Source: Lachnospiraceae bacterium (GTDB lineage: Bacteria > Bacillota > Clostridia > Lachnospirales > Lachnospiraceae). From it: a stretch of 64,000 bases of DNA. The stretch is from positions 22,798 to 86,797 of the forward strand of contig JALEIR010000016.1 of the NCBI GenBank assembly GCA_022769665.1, given 5' to 3'. Below, piece by piece: positions 19,490 through 28,294 of the stretch (positions are counted from its first letter, which is position 1; every line of letters begins with the position of its first letter). The translations under genes were made by a program, and so were the position numbers. The notes beneath the pieces are model-generated. The model made no database searches and was not told where the DNA came from. It saw only the letters and a list, made by a program, of their open reading frames with translations.

Positions 19490-19957
19490 ATGGCAGTTGA
19501 CAGAGAAGAGTTTAAACAGTTATTAAGGGATAAGGGCTTGAAAGTCACCAATCAGCGTCTGAGCGTTTTGGAGGCTATAGCGTCTTGCCCTGAAGAGCAT
19601 CTGACTGCCGAGGAAATATTTGCGCTGGTAAAAGTAGACTGTCCGGAGATAGGACTGGCTACTGTTTATAGAACAATACAATTATTAAATGAGCTGCATC
19701 TGATTGACCGAATCAACTTTGATGATGGTTTTGTGCGTTACGAGATGGGTAGTGCTCCTAACCGGGAACAAAAGCACCATCATCACCATTTGATTTGTAT
19801 GAAATGCGGTAAGGTAATTTCTTTCCGGGATGATCTGCTGGAGGAGCTGGAAGAGAAAATTGCCGCAACCACCGGATTTTCTGTTGTGAATCACGAGGTC
19901 AAGCTCTACGGCTATTGCGCAACGTGCAAAGTAAATTTGGATTTGGAGGAAACGTGA
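19490..19957 (+). CDS. Fur-family metal/peroxide-responsive repressor
   Basis: A 155-residue Fur-family regulator. The winged-helix domain (residues ~5-85) includes KVTNQRLSVLEAI and PEIGLATVYRTI. The dimerisation domain has a five-histidine run near residue 95, the structural zinc cysteines in CMKCGKV and a second CATC pair near the end. Whether it is Fur, PerR or Zur cannot be told; PerR needs a particular His/Asp oxidation site that I cannot assign safely here. It binds palindromic operators with metal corepressor. The TGA stop is immediately followed by the UUG start of RNase J, so the two are tightly coupled. Confidence 0.92.
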   Translation: MAVDREEFKQLLRDKGLKVTNQRLSVLEAIASCPEEHLTAEEIFALVKVDCPEIGLATVYRTIQLLNELHLIDRINFDDGFVRYEMGSAPNREQKHHHHHLICMKCGKVISFRDDLLEELEEKIAATTGFSVVNHEVKLYGYCATCKVNLDLEET

Positions 19958-21631
19958 TTGAAGAAAAAAGAGAATAACAGCGGTTCCAAGCTGAAAATAA
20001 TCCCTTTGGGCGGCTTGGAACAAATTGGTATGAACATTACTGCCTTCGAGTACGAAGACAGTATTATTGTGGTGGACTGTGGTCTGTCTTTCCCGGCAGA
20101 TGATATGCTGGGTATTGATTTAGTGATTCCCGACGTGACTTACTTAAAAGATAACCTGGATAAAGTGAAAGGCTTTATGATTACCCATGGACATGAGGAC
20201 CATATCGGAGCACTTCCGTATGTGCTCCGGGATATCAATGTGCCTATTTATGCTACCCGACTTACCATGGGCATCATTGAAAACAAGCTTCGTGAGCACA
20301 ATCTCATGAAAGGAACCAAGCGTAAGGTAGTGAAATTCGGACAATCCATCAACCTGGGTCAGTTCCGTGTGGAGTTTATCAGAACAAATCACAGTATTGT
20401 AGATGCGGCGGCACTTGCCATTTATTCTCCCGCCGGAGTTGTCGTACACACAGGAGACTTTAAAGTGGACTATACGCCGGTATTTGGTGATGCTATCGAT
20501 TTACAGCGTTTTGCCGAACTTGGTAAGAAGGGCGTACTGGCCCTGATGTGCGATTCCACCAATGCGGAGCGTCCCGGCTTTACACCGTCCGAGAGAACAG
20601 TCGGAAAGACCTTTGACAATTTGTTTGAGGAACATAAAAACACCAGAATTTTTGTCGCAACATTTGCATCTAACGTTGACCGTGTACAGCAGATTATCAA
20701 TACTGCCTATAAGTTCGGCAAAAAGGTGTGCGTGGAAGGCCGCAGTATGGTCAGCATTATCGAGACAGCGAGAAATCTGGAGTGCATTCATATACCGGAA
20801 AATACACTGATTGAGATAGACCAGATGAAAAACTATCCTGACGACCAGCAGGTGATTATTACTACAGGAAGCCAGGGAGAAAGCATGGCGGCATTGAGCC
20901 GAATGGCAAACGGTATGCACCGTAAGATTACCATAGGTGCGGGGGATACGGTTATCTTTTCTTCCAATCCCATTCCCGGAAATGAGAAGTCCGTCACCAA
21001 GGTTATCAATGAACTGCTTCGCAAGGGCGCAGACGTTATTTTCCAGGATGCCCATGTGTCAGGCCACGCATGCCAGGAGGAAATCAAGTTAATTTATACC
21101 CTGGTACAGCCCAAGTACGCAATCCCTGTTCACGGCGAGTACAAGCATTTGAAGGCTCAGGCAAAGATAGCTCAGAGCTTGGGAATAGACAAGGAAAATA
21201 TATTTATTCTTTCCTCCGGCGATGTGATTGAGCTGGATGAGAACAGCGCAAAGGTTACCGGAAAGGTACCTACCGGTGCGATTCTGGTAGACGGTCTTGG
21301 CGTCGGAGATGTAGGAAATGTGGTACTGCGTGACAGACAACATCTGGCTGAGGACGGCATTATGATTGTGGTTATGAGCCTTGACAGATACAACAGCCAG
21401 CTTGTGGCGGGGCCTGACATCGTGTCCCGTGGATTTGTCTATGTGAAGGAATCCGACGAGCTGATTGAAGAGGCCCGCCATACTGTAGATGAGGCAATTC
21501 AAAAATGCCTTGACAGAGGTATTACCGACTGGGGCAAACTGAAGAATACCACCAAGGATGCCCTCAGTGATTATGTATGGAAAAAGACAAAACGCCGTCC
21601 CATGATCCTTCCGATCATCATGGAGGTCTAA
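19958..21631 (+). CDS. rnj: Ribonuclease J
   Basis: A 557-residue metallo-beta-lactamase/beta-CASP ribonuclease. The zinc motif THGHEDHIGALPYVL is near residue 75, with further ligands in DFKVDYTPV and HVSGHACQEE (about residue 368). It has both 5'-to-3' exonuclease and endonuclease activity in known members and is a core mRNA decay enzyme. The start is UUG at 19958: GGAGG lies at 19945-19949, eight bases upstream, and no in-frame ATG is near. It follows fur without a gap. The structured repeat element begins 12 bases after the stop. Confidence 0.96.
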   Translation: MKKKENNSGSKLKIIPLGGLEQIGMNITAFEYEDSIIVVDCGLSFPADDMLGIDLVIPDVTYLKDNLDKVKGFMITHGHEDHIGALPYVLRDINVPIYATRLTMGIIENKLREHNLMKGTKRKVVKFGQSINLGQFRVEFIRTNHSIVDAAALAIYSPAGVVVHTGDFKVDYTPVFGDAIDLQRFAELGKKGVLALMCDSTNAERPGFTPSERTVGKTFDNLFEEHKNTRIFVATFASNVDRVQQIINTAYKFGKKVCVEGRSMVSIIETARNLECIHIPENTLIEIDQMKNYPDDQQVIITTGSQGESMAALSRMANGMHRKITIGAGDTVIFSSNPIPGNEKSVTKVINELLRKGADVIFQDAHVSGHACQEEIKLIYTLVQPKYAIPVHGEYKHLKAQAKIAQSLGIDKENIFILSSGDVIELDENSAKVTGKVPTGAILVDGLGVGDVGNVVLRDRQHLAEDGIMIVVMSLDRYNSQLVAGPDIVSRGFVYVKESDELIEEARHTVDEAIQKCLDRGITDWGKLKNTTKDALSDYVWKKTKRRPMILPIIMEV

Positions 21632-21642
21632 TGAGCCATGCT

Positions 21643-21701
21643 GCGCTAATGAATTACACGGTTTGAGCTTGCTCAAAACCGTGCTGATTCATTGTAAGCG
21701 C
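21643..21701 (+). repeat. Long imperfect hairpin opening the 21.6-kb repeat element
   Basis: Nested pairs GCGCT/AGCGC (21643-21647, 21697-21701), ATGAAT/ATTCAT (21649-21654, 21687-21692), CACGGTTT/AAACCGTG (21657-21664, 21676-21683) and GAGC/GCTC at the tip. There is no T-run after it. It is followed at once by two GAA-triloop hairpins, so it looks like the first arm of a compound element rather than a simple terminator of rnj. Confidence 0.8.
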
Positions 21702-21703
21702 AA

Positions 21704-21893
21704 TACGGCGAAGCCGTACTCGCGAGATGAAGTGCGAAGCACGAAATCGAGAGAGGCATGGCGAATATATGCCGGGAGCATGGCGAATGTATGCCGGGAG
21801 CATGGCAAATGTGTGTAGAGAGGTATGGTGAATGTATGCTGAGAGAATGGCGGAACAATGCACGAAGCCGTACTCGCGAGGTGGAGTGCGAAG
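21704..21893 (+). repeat. GAA-triloop hairpins, 22-23-bp tandem repeats and a duplicated 31-bp block
   Basis: TACGGC-GAA-GCCGTA (21704-21718) and GTGC-GAA-GCAC (21732-21742) are short hairpins with GAA loops. A 31-base block at 21709-21739 recurs at 21863-21893 with two differences (29 of 31 identical). Between the copies lie about five degenerate 22-23-base units centred on GCATGGCGAATGTATGCC (21753-21862). The element resembles REP/BIME-type bacterial repeats in design. It runs into the start region of the YlbF-family gene. Confidence 0.8.
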
Positions 21894-22225
21894 AAAGGAA
21901 TCATGCGAACAATTTAAATCAGGCGGTTGATGATTTGGTATCAGCAATCCTGGAGAGCGACGTGTATTTGACTTATCGTACAGAACTGGATAAAGTGAAG
22001 CAGGTTCCGGGACTGAAGAGTCAGATTGATGAATTCCGCATGAGAAATTTTGCCTTACAATCAAGTATGGACAATGACTTTGATAAGCTGGATCGTATAG
22101 AAAAGGACTATGAAGATTTCAGGGCAAATCCGCTTGTGGCTGATTTTCTGGCAGCGGAGCTCGACTTGTGCAGAATGATACAAGGTATTGATATGCGTAT
22201 TACGGCAGAATTGAAGTTTGAATAG
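21758..22225 (+). CDS. YlbF-family protein, start uncertain (N-terminus lies in repeat)
   Basis: From about NNLNQAVDDLVSAILESD (near 21908) to the end the ~105-residue product matches the YlbF/YmcA family: an all-helical domain with LKSQIDEFRMRNFALQS and NPLVADFLAAELDLCRM. In Bacillus YlbF and YmcA form a complex with YaaT that tunes RNase Y-dependent mRNA processing and competence/sporulation. The upstream 50 codons are the repeat element read as protein and are unlikely to be ancestral. No in-frame ATG sits at the expected place; an ATG with AAAGGA at 21903 is in another frame and stops after four codons. Candidate starts are ATG 21758, 21791, 21836 (best spacing from GAGAGG) or GTG 21878. 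Confidence 0.7.
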   Translation: MANICREHGECMPGAWQMCVERYGECMLREWRNNARSRTREVECEERNHANNLNQAVDDLVSAILESDVYLTYRTELDKVKQVPGLKSQIDEFRMRNFALQSSMDNDFDKLDRIEKDYEDFRANPLVADFLAAELDLCRMIQGIDMRITAELKFE

Positions 22226-22251
22226 ACTTTTGGAAAGAAATGAGGAGCAGT

Positions 22252-22701
22252 ATGAAATCAAGTAACATAGTATTGGCCGTTTTCGGCGCAATTTTCAGAG
22301 TGGTTGTGGCAATCCTGGCTGTCATGCTGATTTACCGTGGGGCAATGGCCTGCTATAATTATGGTTACCGTATTTTTACGGAACCGGCGATTTCCTCCGG
22401 AGAGGGAAGAACCGTCACTGTTGCGGTTACGGAAAGCATGTCACCCTCTGAGATTGGAAAACTTTTTGAGAGCAAGGGCCTGGTTCGGGATGCAAGACTG
22501 TTTACACTGCAGTATTATTTATCTGAATTTAAGGCAGATGTGAAGCCGGGAGTTTTTGAATTGAGTACAGCCATGACCGCCGAGGAGATGATGGAGGCTA
22601 TGACGGTGACAGAGGAAGAAGAAAGCGGGGAAGGTACAAAGGATACAACCGCAGAAAGCACGGAAGCAGCCGGAAATGGTGCAGGCGATACCGAAAAGTA
22701 G
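22252..22701 (+). CDS. Short MltG/YceG-like membrane protein lacking the catalytic domain
   Basis: A 149-residue protein with an N-terminal membrane anchor (residues ~8-28) followed by a LysM-like segment (about 45-105: VTVAVTESMSPSEIGKLFESKG, then KPGVFELSTAMTAEEMMEAM) that matches the region preceding the catalytic domain of the lytic transglycosylase MltG. It then ends in a Glu/Thr-rich tail; the YceG catalytic domain, with its key glutamate, is absent. Its place just before trmR and trhP is exactly that of mltG (yrrL) in Bacillus, so it is probably a reduced MltG homologue, binding wall or septal partners without cutting glycan. Start at 22252 follows AGGAG; ATG 22240 is an alternative. 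Confidence 0.75.
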   Translation: MKSSNIVLAVFGAIFRVVVAILAVMLIYRGAMACYNYGYRIFTEPAISSGEGRTVTVAVTESMSPSEIGKLFESKGLVRDARLFTLQYYLSEFKADVKPGVFELSTAMTAEEMMEAMTVTEEEESGEGTKDTTAESTEAAGNGAGDTEK

Positions 22702-22710
22702 GAGAAACTG

Positions 22711-23361
22711 ATGATTATTGATGAGAGAATGGCTGCCTTTATTGATTCCCTGGATAGGGGGAATACTCCGTTCCTTGATGAAATTGAAAAATATGCCATA
22801 GAGACACAGGTTCCTATTATACGAAAATCCATGCAGAGCCTGTTAAAGTTTTTATTGGCATTCTCAAAGCCGAAGAAAATCCTGGAGGTCGGGACTGCCA
22901 TCGGCTTTTCTGCGTTATTGATGAGCGAATACGGACCCGAAGACTGCCATATAACAACCATTGAAAAGTATGAAAAACGGATACCCGTAGCAAAAGAAAA
23001 CTTTCGGCGCGGCGGTGCGGAAAACCGTATCACCCTGTTGGAGGGAGATGCCACAGATATCTTAAAGGAACTGGACGACACCTATGATATGATATTCATG
23101 GATGCAGCCAAAGGCCAATACATTCATTTCCTTCCGGATATTTTACGACTGCTTGCCCCGGGCGGACTGCTTGTCAGCGATAACGTGCTTCAGGACGGAG
23201 ACATCATCGAATCCCGGTTCGCAGTGACCCGCAGAAACAGGACCATCCATGCCCGCATGCGGGATTATCTCTATGAACTCAAACACCATCCTGACCTGGA
23301 GACCGTCATCCTCCCCGTGGGCGACGGAGTAACCCTGAGTGTAAAGAGCCATGACAGATAA
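22711..23361 (+). CDS. trmR: tRNA 5-hydroxyuridine methyltransferase TrmR (O-methyltransferase family 3)
   Basis: A 216-residue SAM-dependent O-methyltransferase with the SAM motif ILEVGTAIGFSALLM near residue 55, the acidic loop ITTIEKYEKR, and FMDAAKGQY (metal/catalytic aspartate) near residue 130, then SDNVLQDG. The family resembles catechol O-methyltransferases, but the gene order with a U32 peptidase-like gene matches Bacillus yrrM-yrrN-yrrO, where YrrM (TrmR) methylates 5-hydroxyuridine at tRNA wobble position 34. That assignment rests on synteny plus family. It starts nine bases after the MltG-like gene. Confidence 0.85.
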   Translation: MIIDERMAAFIDSLDRGNTPFLDEIEKYAIETQVPIIRKSMQSLLKFLLAFSKPKKILEVGTAIGFSALLMSEYGPEDCHITTIEKYEKRIPVAKENFRRGGAENRITLLEGDATDILKELDDTYDMIFMDAAKGQYIHFLPDILRLLAPGGLLVSDNVLQDGDIIESRFAVTRRNRTIHARMRDYLYELKHHPDLETVILPVGDGVTLSVKSHDR

Positions 23362-23426
23362 GCAGATTGCAAATTTACAGGGCAATGTATGGCATGCAGA
23401 CGCCCGTAGTGTTTGGAGGAATAGAA

Positions 23427-24731
23427 ATGTTACGACAAAAACCCGAACTCCTGATTCCCGCCAGCAGCCTTGAAGTGCTGAGAACGGCGGTTATCTTCGG
23501 AGCAGATGCAGTATACATCGGCGGAGAAGCCTTCGGACTTCGTGCCAAAGCGAAAAATTTTTCCATGGAGGAAATGGCGGAGGGAATTGCCTTTGCACAC
23601 GCCCATCAGGTAAAAGTGTATGTCACGGCAAATATTCTGGCTCACAATTACGACCTGCAGGGTGCAAAAAAATACTTTGCCGAACTGCGGGATATGAAGC
23701 CGGAACCCTGTGATGCCCTGATTATTTCGGATCCCGGTATGTTTACACTGGCAAAAGAGGTTTGGCCGGAAGTGGAAATCCATATTTCCACACAGGCAAA
23801 TAATACAAACTACATGACCTATCAGTTCTGGTGGAAACAGGGTGCAAAGCGCGTTGTGTCCGCCAGAGAACTGTCCCTGGCGGAAATAAAGGAAATTCGC
23901 AGACAGATTCCCGAAGAAATGGAAATCGAAAGCTTTGTTCATGGAGCCATGTGCATATCTTATTCCGGCCGATGCCTTCTCAGTAATTATTTTACGGGCA
24001 GAGATGCAAACAAAGGAGCCTGTACTCATCCCTGTCGTTGGAAATATGCTGTTGTGGAGGAAACCAGACCGGGAGAATATCTCCCTGTTTATGAGAATGA
24101 AAGAGGTACTTATATTTTCAATTCCAAGGATTTGTGTATGATTGAGCATATCCCCGAACTGGTAGATGCCGGTATTGACAGCCTGAAGATAGAGGGGCGA
24201 ATGAAGACTGCACTTTATGTTGCCACAGTGGCAAGAACCTATCGGAAGGCTATCGATGACTATTTCGAGTCGGAAGAGACATACCGCAGTCATTTGAATT
24301 GGTACAGACAGGAAATATCAAAGTGTACCTACAGACAATTCACCACAGGCTTCTATTTCGGAAGAACCGATGAAAATACACAGATATACGACAACAACAC
24401 GTACGTCAATGAATATGTTTATCTGGGAATTGCGGAGGAAGTAAAACGTGCGGCGGATACTCCTGTGACCGCTGAGGATAAGGACAGCCTTTTGGTGCAT
24501 TTTGAACAGCGAAACAAGTTCTCCGTGGGAGAAAAAATAGAAATTATGAAGCCGGACGGGAATAATGTTCCGGTAACGGTGGAAGCCATGTACGATGAAA
24601 ACGGAGATGCTGTGGACAACTGTCCTCACTCCAAACAAAAGCTGTGGGTAAAACTGTCGGCAGAGGCTGACAGGTATGATCTGCTTCGCCGAAGTGCTTT
24701 TCCCGGTTCATTTCAATCGGACAACATTTAG
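23427..24731 (+). CDS. trhP: U32 peptidase-family tRNA hydroxylation protein TrhP
   Basis: The ATG at 23427 has GGAGG seven bases upstream and gives 434 residues, matching family length. It has the N-terminal TIM-barrel part (LLIPASSLEVLRTAVIFGADAVYIGG) and the U32 signature around residues 165-220, with SGRCLLSNYFTGRDANKGAC and HPCRW cysteines that likely hold an iron-sulfur cluster. U32 proteins of this subgroup (YrrN/YrrO, TrhP) make 5-hydroxyuridine at position 34 using prephenate; TrmR, encoded just upstream, then methylates it. Only one such gene is present here where Bacillus has two. Older annotation as a collagenase-like peptidase is probably misleading. Confidence 0.88.
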   Translation: MLRQKPELLIPASSLEVLRTAVIFGADAVYIGGEAFGLRAKAKNFSMEEMAEGIAFAHAHQVKVYVTANILAHNYDLQGAKKYFAELRDMKPEPCDALIISDPGMFTLAKEVWPEVEIHISTQANNTNYMTYQFWWKQGAKRVVSARELSLAEIKEIRRQIPEEMEIESFVHGAMCISYSGRCLLSNYFTGRDANKGACTHPCRWKYAVVEETRPGEYLPVYENERGTYIFNSKDLCMIEHIPELVDAGIDSLKIEGRMKTALYVATVARTYRKAIDDYFESEETYRSHLNWYRQEISKCTYRQFTTGFYFGRTDENTQIYDNNTYVNEYVYLGIAEEVKRAADTPVTAEDKDSLLVHFEQRNKFSVGEKIEIMKPDGNNVPVTVEAMYDENGDAVDNCPHSKQKLWVKLSAEADRYDLLRRSAFPGSFQSDNI

Positions 24732-24794
24732 ACATATCGGATGAAGCGCTGTCAATGGACAGTTTTGAAGGTGCGAGGAGATTAAGAAGGGCAG

Positions 24795-25955
24795 ATGGAT
24801 AAAAAAAGAGTATCAAGGATTGCGGTACAAATACTGATTATTAGTTACGGATTTGCCTGCCTTTGGCTGTTTTATCATCAGTCTGTGGCAGAATTGTCGG
24901 CAGCGGGCGCCACTCCTTATCAGTCGGATTTGCCGCTGCATATCAGCATGATTGTGGAAGACGGATGGTATTACAGCTTTACAGCCTACGCGTACAAGCT
25001 GCTTTACCTGCTGTTTGGGGGCAGCACAGCCGGAATTGCGGCGATGCTCGCGATTGTTGCAACGGCGACGGTTTATGCGACAGAATCCCTTGTCTGTTAT
25101 CTGGGAAAATATACTGACAAGAACTGGTATACTCTGCTTCTGGCGCTGAGCCTGAATCTTGTTATGCCGGTATATCTCAGGGTGGTGGGTGAGTACCGGT
25201 ATGTCAGCTATCAGTGCGGAAATATCTGGCATAACTCCACTTATTTATGTATGCGGCTTGTGGCATTGATTACACTACTGTATTATTTCCGCCTGGAAAA
25301 AAAATACAGACAGGGAATTACGTGGAAAGAATGGTGTGTCTTTGCCCTGCTGAATATCTTGTGTACGGGTATAAAGCCCAGTTTTCTGGTAGTGTTTTCG
25401 CCTATTGTTGGAATTTTTCTGCTGGTGGATTTGTTCAGGCATGTCCCCTTAAAGCGGATTCTTTTGTTCGGTTCCGCGCTTTTGCCCAGCGGTCTTGTCA
25501 TTTTATGGCAGAATGCGGTTCTTTTTGGAGAGTCAACGGGAAACGGTATTGCTTTTCAGCCCTGGTATACCTTTTCGCTTCATGCCAATATTACAAAGCT
25601 GGCGGTGGTCTGTTCCCTGTTGTTTTGTATCTGTGCTGTGGCAGTTATGGTAAAGCAGCTTGCCTGTGATGCGGATTACCGTTTTATTGTGCTGATGTCC
25701 GTGCTTGGTTTTCTGGAAGCACTTTGTCTTGTGGAGAGCGGCAACCGCTCCGTAGACGGTAATTTTCTCTGGGGCTACAGCTTCTGTCTGTTTGTTCTCT
25801 TTGCTGTCTGTGCCGTTAAATGGTTGCAGCTTGGGAAAACGAAACTGCAGGGAGCATTGCGCGTAGGCCTTGGATTACTGTACGGATGGCACTTGTACTG
25901 CGGCCTGTACTATTTTGTAAACTTGGTAGCGGGAGCAAGCTACTGGATGAAGTAG
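24795..25955 (+). CDS. Unrecognised polytopic membrane protein
   Basis: A 386-residue protein with about ten hydrophobic spans. Residues ~40-50 after TM1 read YQSDLPLHISM, an acidic/His motif in the first outer loop that recalls GT-C type glycosyltransferases; a Trp/Tyr-rich stretch follows. I do not recognise the family and claim no function. The gene has a good AAGAAGGG ribosome site, follows trhP by 63 bases, and is not near other glycan genes. It is similar in build to the proteins at 4055 and 10666 only in general topology. Confidence 0.75.
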   Translation: MDKKRVSRIAVQILIISYGFACLWLFYHQSVAELSAAGATPYQSDLPLHISMIVEDGWYYSFTAYAYKLLYLLFGGSTAGIAAMLAIVATATVYATESLVCYLGKYTDKNWYTLLLALSLNLVMPVYLRVVGEYRYVSYQCGNIWHNSTYLCMRLVALITLLYYFRLEKKYRQGITWKEWCVFALLNILCTGIKPSFLVVFSPIVGIFLLVDLFRHVPLKRILLFGSALLPSGLVILWQNAVLFGESTGNGIAFQPWYTFSLHANITKLAVVCSLLFCICAVAVMVKQLACDADYRFIVLMSVLGFLEALCLVESGNRSVDGNFLWGYSFCLFVLFAVCAVKWLQLGKTKLQGALRVGLGLLYGWHLYCGLYYFVNLVAGASYWMK

Positions 25956-26020
25956 ACAAATGCCGGTATTAATTGAAAATATGGAGAAGCTTTATATGAC
26001 TGAGACGGACGGTGCAGGAC

Positions 26021-26050
26021 TTGACCGGGACGGCGTGTCTATTGTACAAT
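26021..26050 (+). promoter_or_regulatory. Promoter of the first glutamine synthetase gene
   Basis: TTGACC (26021-26026) and TACAAT (26045-26050), spacing 18. The transcript start expected near 26057 gives a short ~40-base leader, unlike the long leader of the second paralogue. Confidence 0.6.
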
Positions 26051-26097
26051 AAATTTTATTTAAGGCTGTTGAGTAAACTAAATTAGGGAGAGAGAGA

Positions 26098-28209
26098 ATG
26101 AGCGAAGTATTAGATGTGGAAGATCTTTTCGCCAGTAAGGTTTTTACTCTCGGAAAGATGAAAGAAAGGTTACCGAAAAGTACTTACAAAGAGGTAACGA
26201 AGGTGATGGATCAGGGTGGTGAACTGTCCCTGGCAGCTGCAGACGTAGTTGCAAAGGCAATGAAGGATTGGGCTGTTGAGAACGGTGCAACCCATTATAC
26301 ACACTGGTTTCAGCCTCTGACCGGCATCACTGCGGAAAAGCATGATGCATTTGTAACACATCCTGATGAGGAAGGCAGGATGATTATGGAATTTTCCGGC
26401 AAGGAGTTGATTAAAGGAGAGCCTGATGCATCTTCCTTCCCTTCCGGAGGCTTGCGCGCTACCTTTGAGGCAAGAGGATATACCACCTGGGATATTACCT
26501 CTCCCGCCTTTATCAAGGAGACGGCAACAGGCCCAACACTCTGTATTCCTACGGCATTTTGCTCCTACACGGGAGAGGCACTTGACAAAAAGACTCCTCT
26601 TCTGCGTTCCATGGAGGCATTGAGCCGTCAGGCAATCCGGATTGTGCGCCTGTTCGGAAATACGGAGGCGAAGAAGGTGACGGCTTCCGTGGGAGCAGAA
26701 CAGGAATATTTTCTGGTTGATGCAAAAAAGGCATTGCAGAGAGAGGATATCATATTCGCCGGCAGAACCCTGTTCGGTGCACCCGCACCCAAGGGTCAGG
26801 AGATGGATGATCACTATTTCGGTGTCATTCGGGAAAGAATCGGTGGATTTATGCATGATGTGAATGTGGAGCTTTGGAAGCTCGGGGTCACATCGAAAAC
26901 CCAGCATAATGAGGCTGCCCCTGCACAGCATGAGGTGGCGCCCATCTATGAGTCCGCAAATGTGGCGGTAGACCATAATCAGCTTGTGATGGAGACTTTG
27001 AAGCGGGTTGCGGGCAAGCACGGCCTGCGCTGTATGCTGCACGAGAAGCCTTTTGCAGGAGTCAACGGCTCCGGAAAGCATAACAATTGGTCCATCACGA
27101 CCGATACAGGCGTCAATTTATTGGAACCGGGACAGACTCCCAATGAAAATATTCAGTTTCTGCTTGTATTAGCCTGCATTATGAAGGCGGTGGATACCCA
27201 CGCGGACCTTTTGCGACAGAGTGCGTCCAATGTTGGAAATGATCACAGACTCGGAGGTTATGAGGCACCACCGGCCATTATTTCCATCTTTTTGGGAGAA
27301 CAATTGGAGGATGTGGTAGAACAGCTGGTTGAGACAGGAAAAGCCGATTCCCTGAAGGAAGGCGGCGTCCTGCGTACCGGTGTATCTACTTTGCCGGATT
27401 TTGTAAAGGATGCAACAGATAGAAACAGAACTTCACCCTTTGCCTTTACCGGCAATAAATTCGAATTTCGTATGGTGGGCAGCGAAGACTCCATCGGCAG
27501 TCCCAATACAACCCTGAATGCGATTGTGGCGGAAGCCTTTTGCGAAGCAGCAGACAGACTGGAGCAGGCGGAAGATTTTGATATGGCGGTTCATGACCTG
27601 ATTAAGGAATACATGACAAAGCACCAGAGAATTATTTTTAACGGTAACGGCTATGCACCGGAATGGCAGGAAGAGGCAGCAAGAAGGGGTTTGCCCAACA
27701 TTCCTTCTATGGTAGAAGCGGTGGATTCCCTGACGACGGAAAAGTCTATCAGACTGTTTGAGAAGTTTGGAATTTTTACAGAGGCAGAGCTGCGTTCCCG
27801 CGCGGAGGTGCTTTATGAAACTTATGCAAAAACCATCAACATCGAAGCCCTGACAATGATAGATATGGCAAACAAGCAGATTATTCCTGCGGTTATGGGT
27901 TTTGCAAAATCCCTGGCAGACACCTCTCTGGCAGTAAAGGCTGCAGGCGGGGATGATTCCGTTCCGTCAGAGCTGTTGAAGACAATTACGGAGAAGCTGA
28001 CGGAGACAAAGCAGGCGGTGAAGCATCTGGAGGAGGAAGAAAAAGCGGCTTTTGATATGCCCAGGGGCAAAGAGCAGGCTTTCCGCTATCACGATAAGGT
28101 GATGGTGGCCATGAATGAGCTGCGTCGCCCGGCGGACGAACTGGAAAAGCTGGTGGATAAGACCTATTGGCCCTTCCCGACTTATGCGGATTTACTATTT
28201 GAGGTTTAA
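26098..28209 (+). CDS. glnN: Type III glutamine synthetase, first tandem copy
   Basis: A 703-residue GSIII, the long form of glutamine synthetase (ATP + glutamate + ammonia to glutamine) found in Bacteroidetes, cyanobacteria and many Clostridia. It has the N-terminal GSIII domain ([18 protein letters not shown] near residue 115) and the catalytic domain with QEYFLVD near residue 205, the APAQHE metal/glutamate site near residue 280, [10 protein letters not shown] near residue 325 and [16 protein letters not shown] near residue 445. The paralogue at 28393 is nearly identical over the first 130 residues; the last ~80 residues differ most. This copy reads [10 protein letters not shown] where the other has the more usual HNEVAPAQHE. 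Codon bias is weaker than in copy two. Confidence 0.96.
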   Translation: MSEVLDVEDLFASKVFTLGKMKERLPKSTYKEVTKVMDQGGELSLAAADVVAKAMKDWAVENGATHYTHWFQPLTGITAEKHDAFVTHPDEEGRMIMEFSGKELIKGEPDASSFPSGGLRATFEARGYTTWDITSPAFIKETATGPTLCIPTAFCSYTGEALDKKTPLLRSMEALSRQAIRIVRLFGNTEAKKVTASVGAEQEYFLVDAKKALQREDIIFAGRTLFGAPAPKGQEMDDHYFGVIRERIGGFMHDVNVELWKLGVTSKTQHNEAAPAQHEVAPIYESANVAVDHNQLVMETLKRVAGKHGLRCMLHEKPFAGVNGSGKHNNWSITTDTGVNLLEPGQTPNENIQFLLVLACIMKAVDTHADLLRQSASNVGNDHRLGGYEAPPAIISIFLGEQLEDVVEQLVETGKADSLKEGGVLRTGVSTLPDFVKDATDRNRTSPFAFTGNKFEFRMVGSEDSIGSPNTTLNAIVAEAFCEAADRLEQAEDFDMAVHDLIKEYMTKHQRIIFNGNGYAPEWQEEAARRGLPNIPSMVEAVDSLTTEKSIRLFEKFGIFTEAELRSRAEVLYETYAKTINIEALTMIDMANKQIIPAVMGFAKSLADTSLAVKAAGGDDSVPSELLKTITEKLTETKQAVKHLEEEEKAAFDMPRGKEQAFRYHDKVMVAMNELRRPADELEKLVDKTYWPFPTYADLLFEV

Positions 28210-28237
28210 AAAGTTCAACTGTTCAGAAAAATAGGGC

Positions 28238-28266
28238 TTGCAATTCAAAAAGAATTGCTGTATAGT
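28238..28266 (+). promoter_or_regulatory. Promoter between the two glutamine synthetase genes
   Basis: TTGCAA (28238-28243) and TATAGT (28261-28266), spacing 17. It lies 29 bases after the first gene and gives the second gene a leader of about 120 bases that contains a terminator. Confidence 0.7.
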
Positions 28267-28294
28267 AAATAACCAAAGAGGGAAGACCTCAATA

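Noticed and set aside
21753..21862. CRISPR-like tandem 22-23-bp units
   Set aside because: The units are contiguous and degenerate with no spacers, and no cas genes are near; this is a tandem repeat.
25960..26052. 30-codon frame before the first glutamine synthetase
   Set aside because: No ribosome site, and the promoter of the glutamine synthetase lies inside it.
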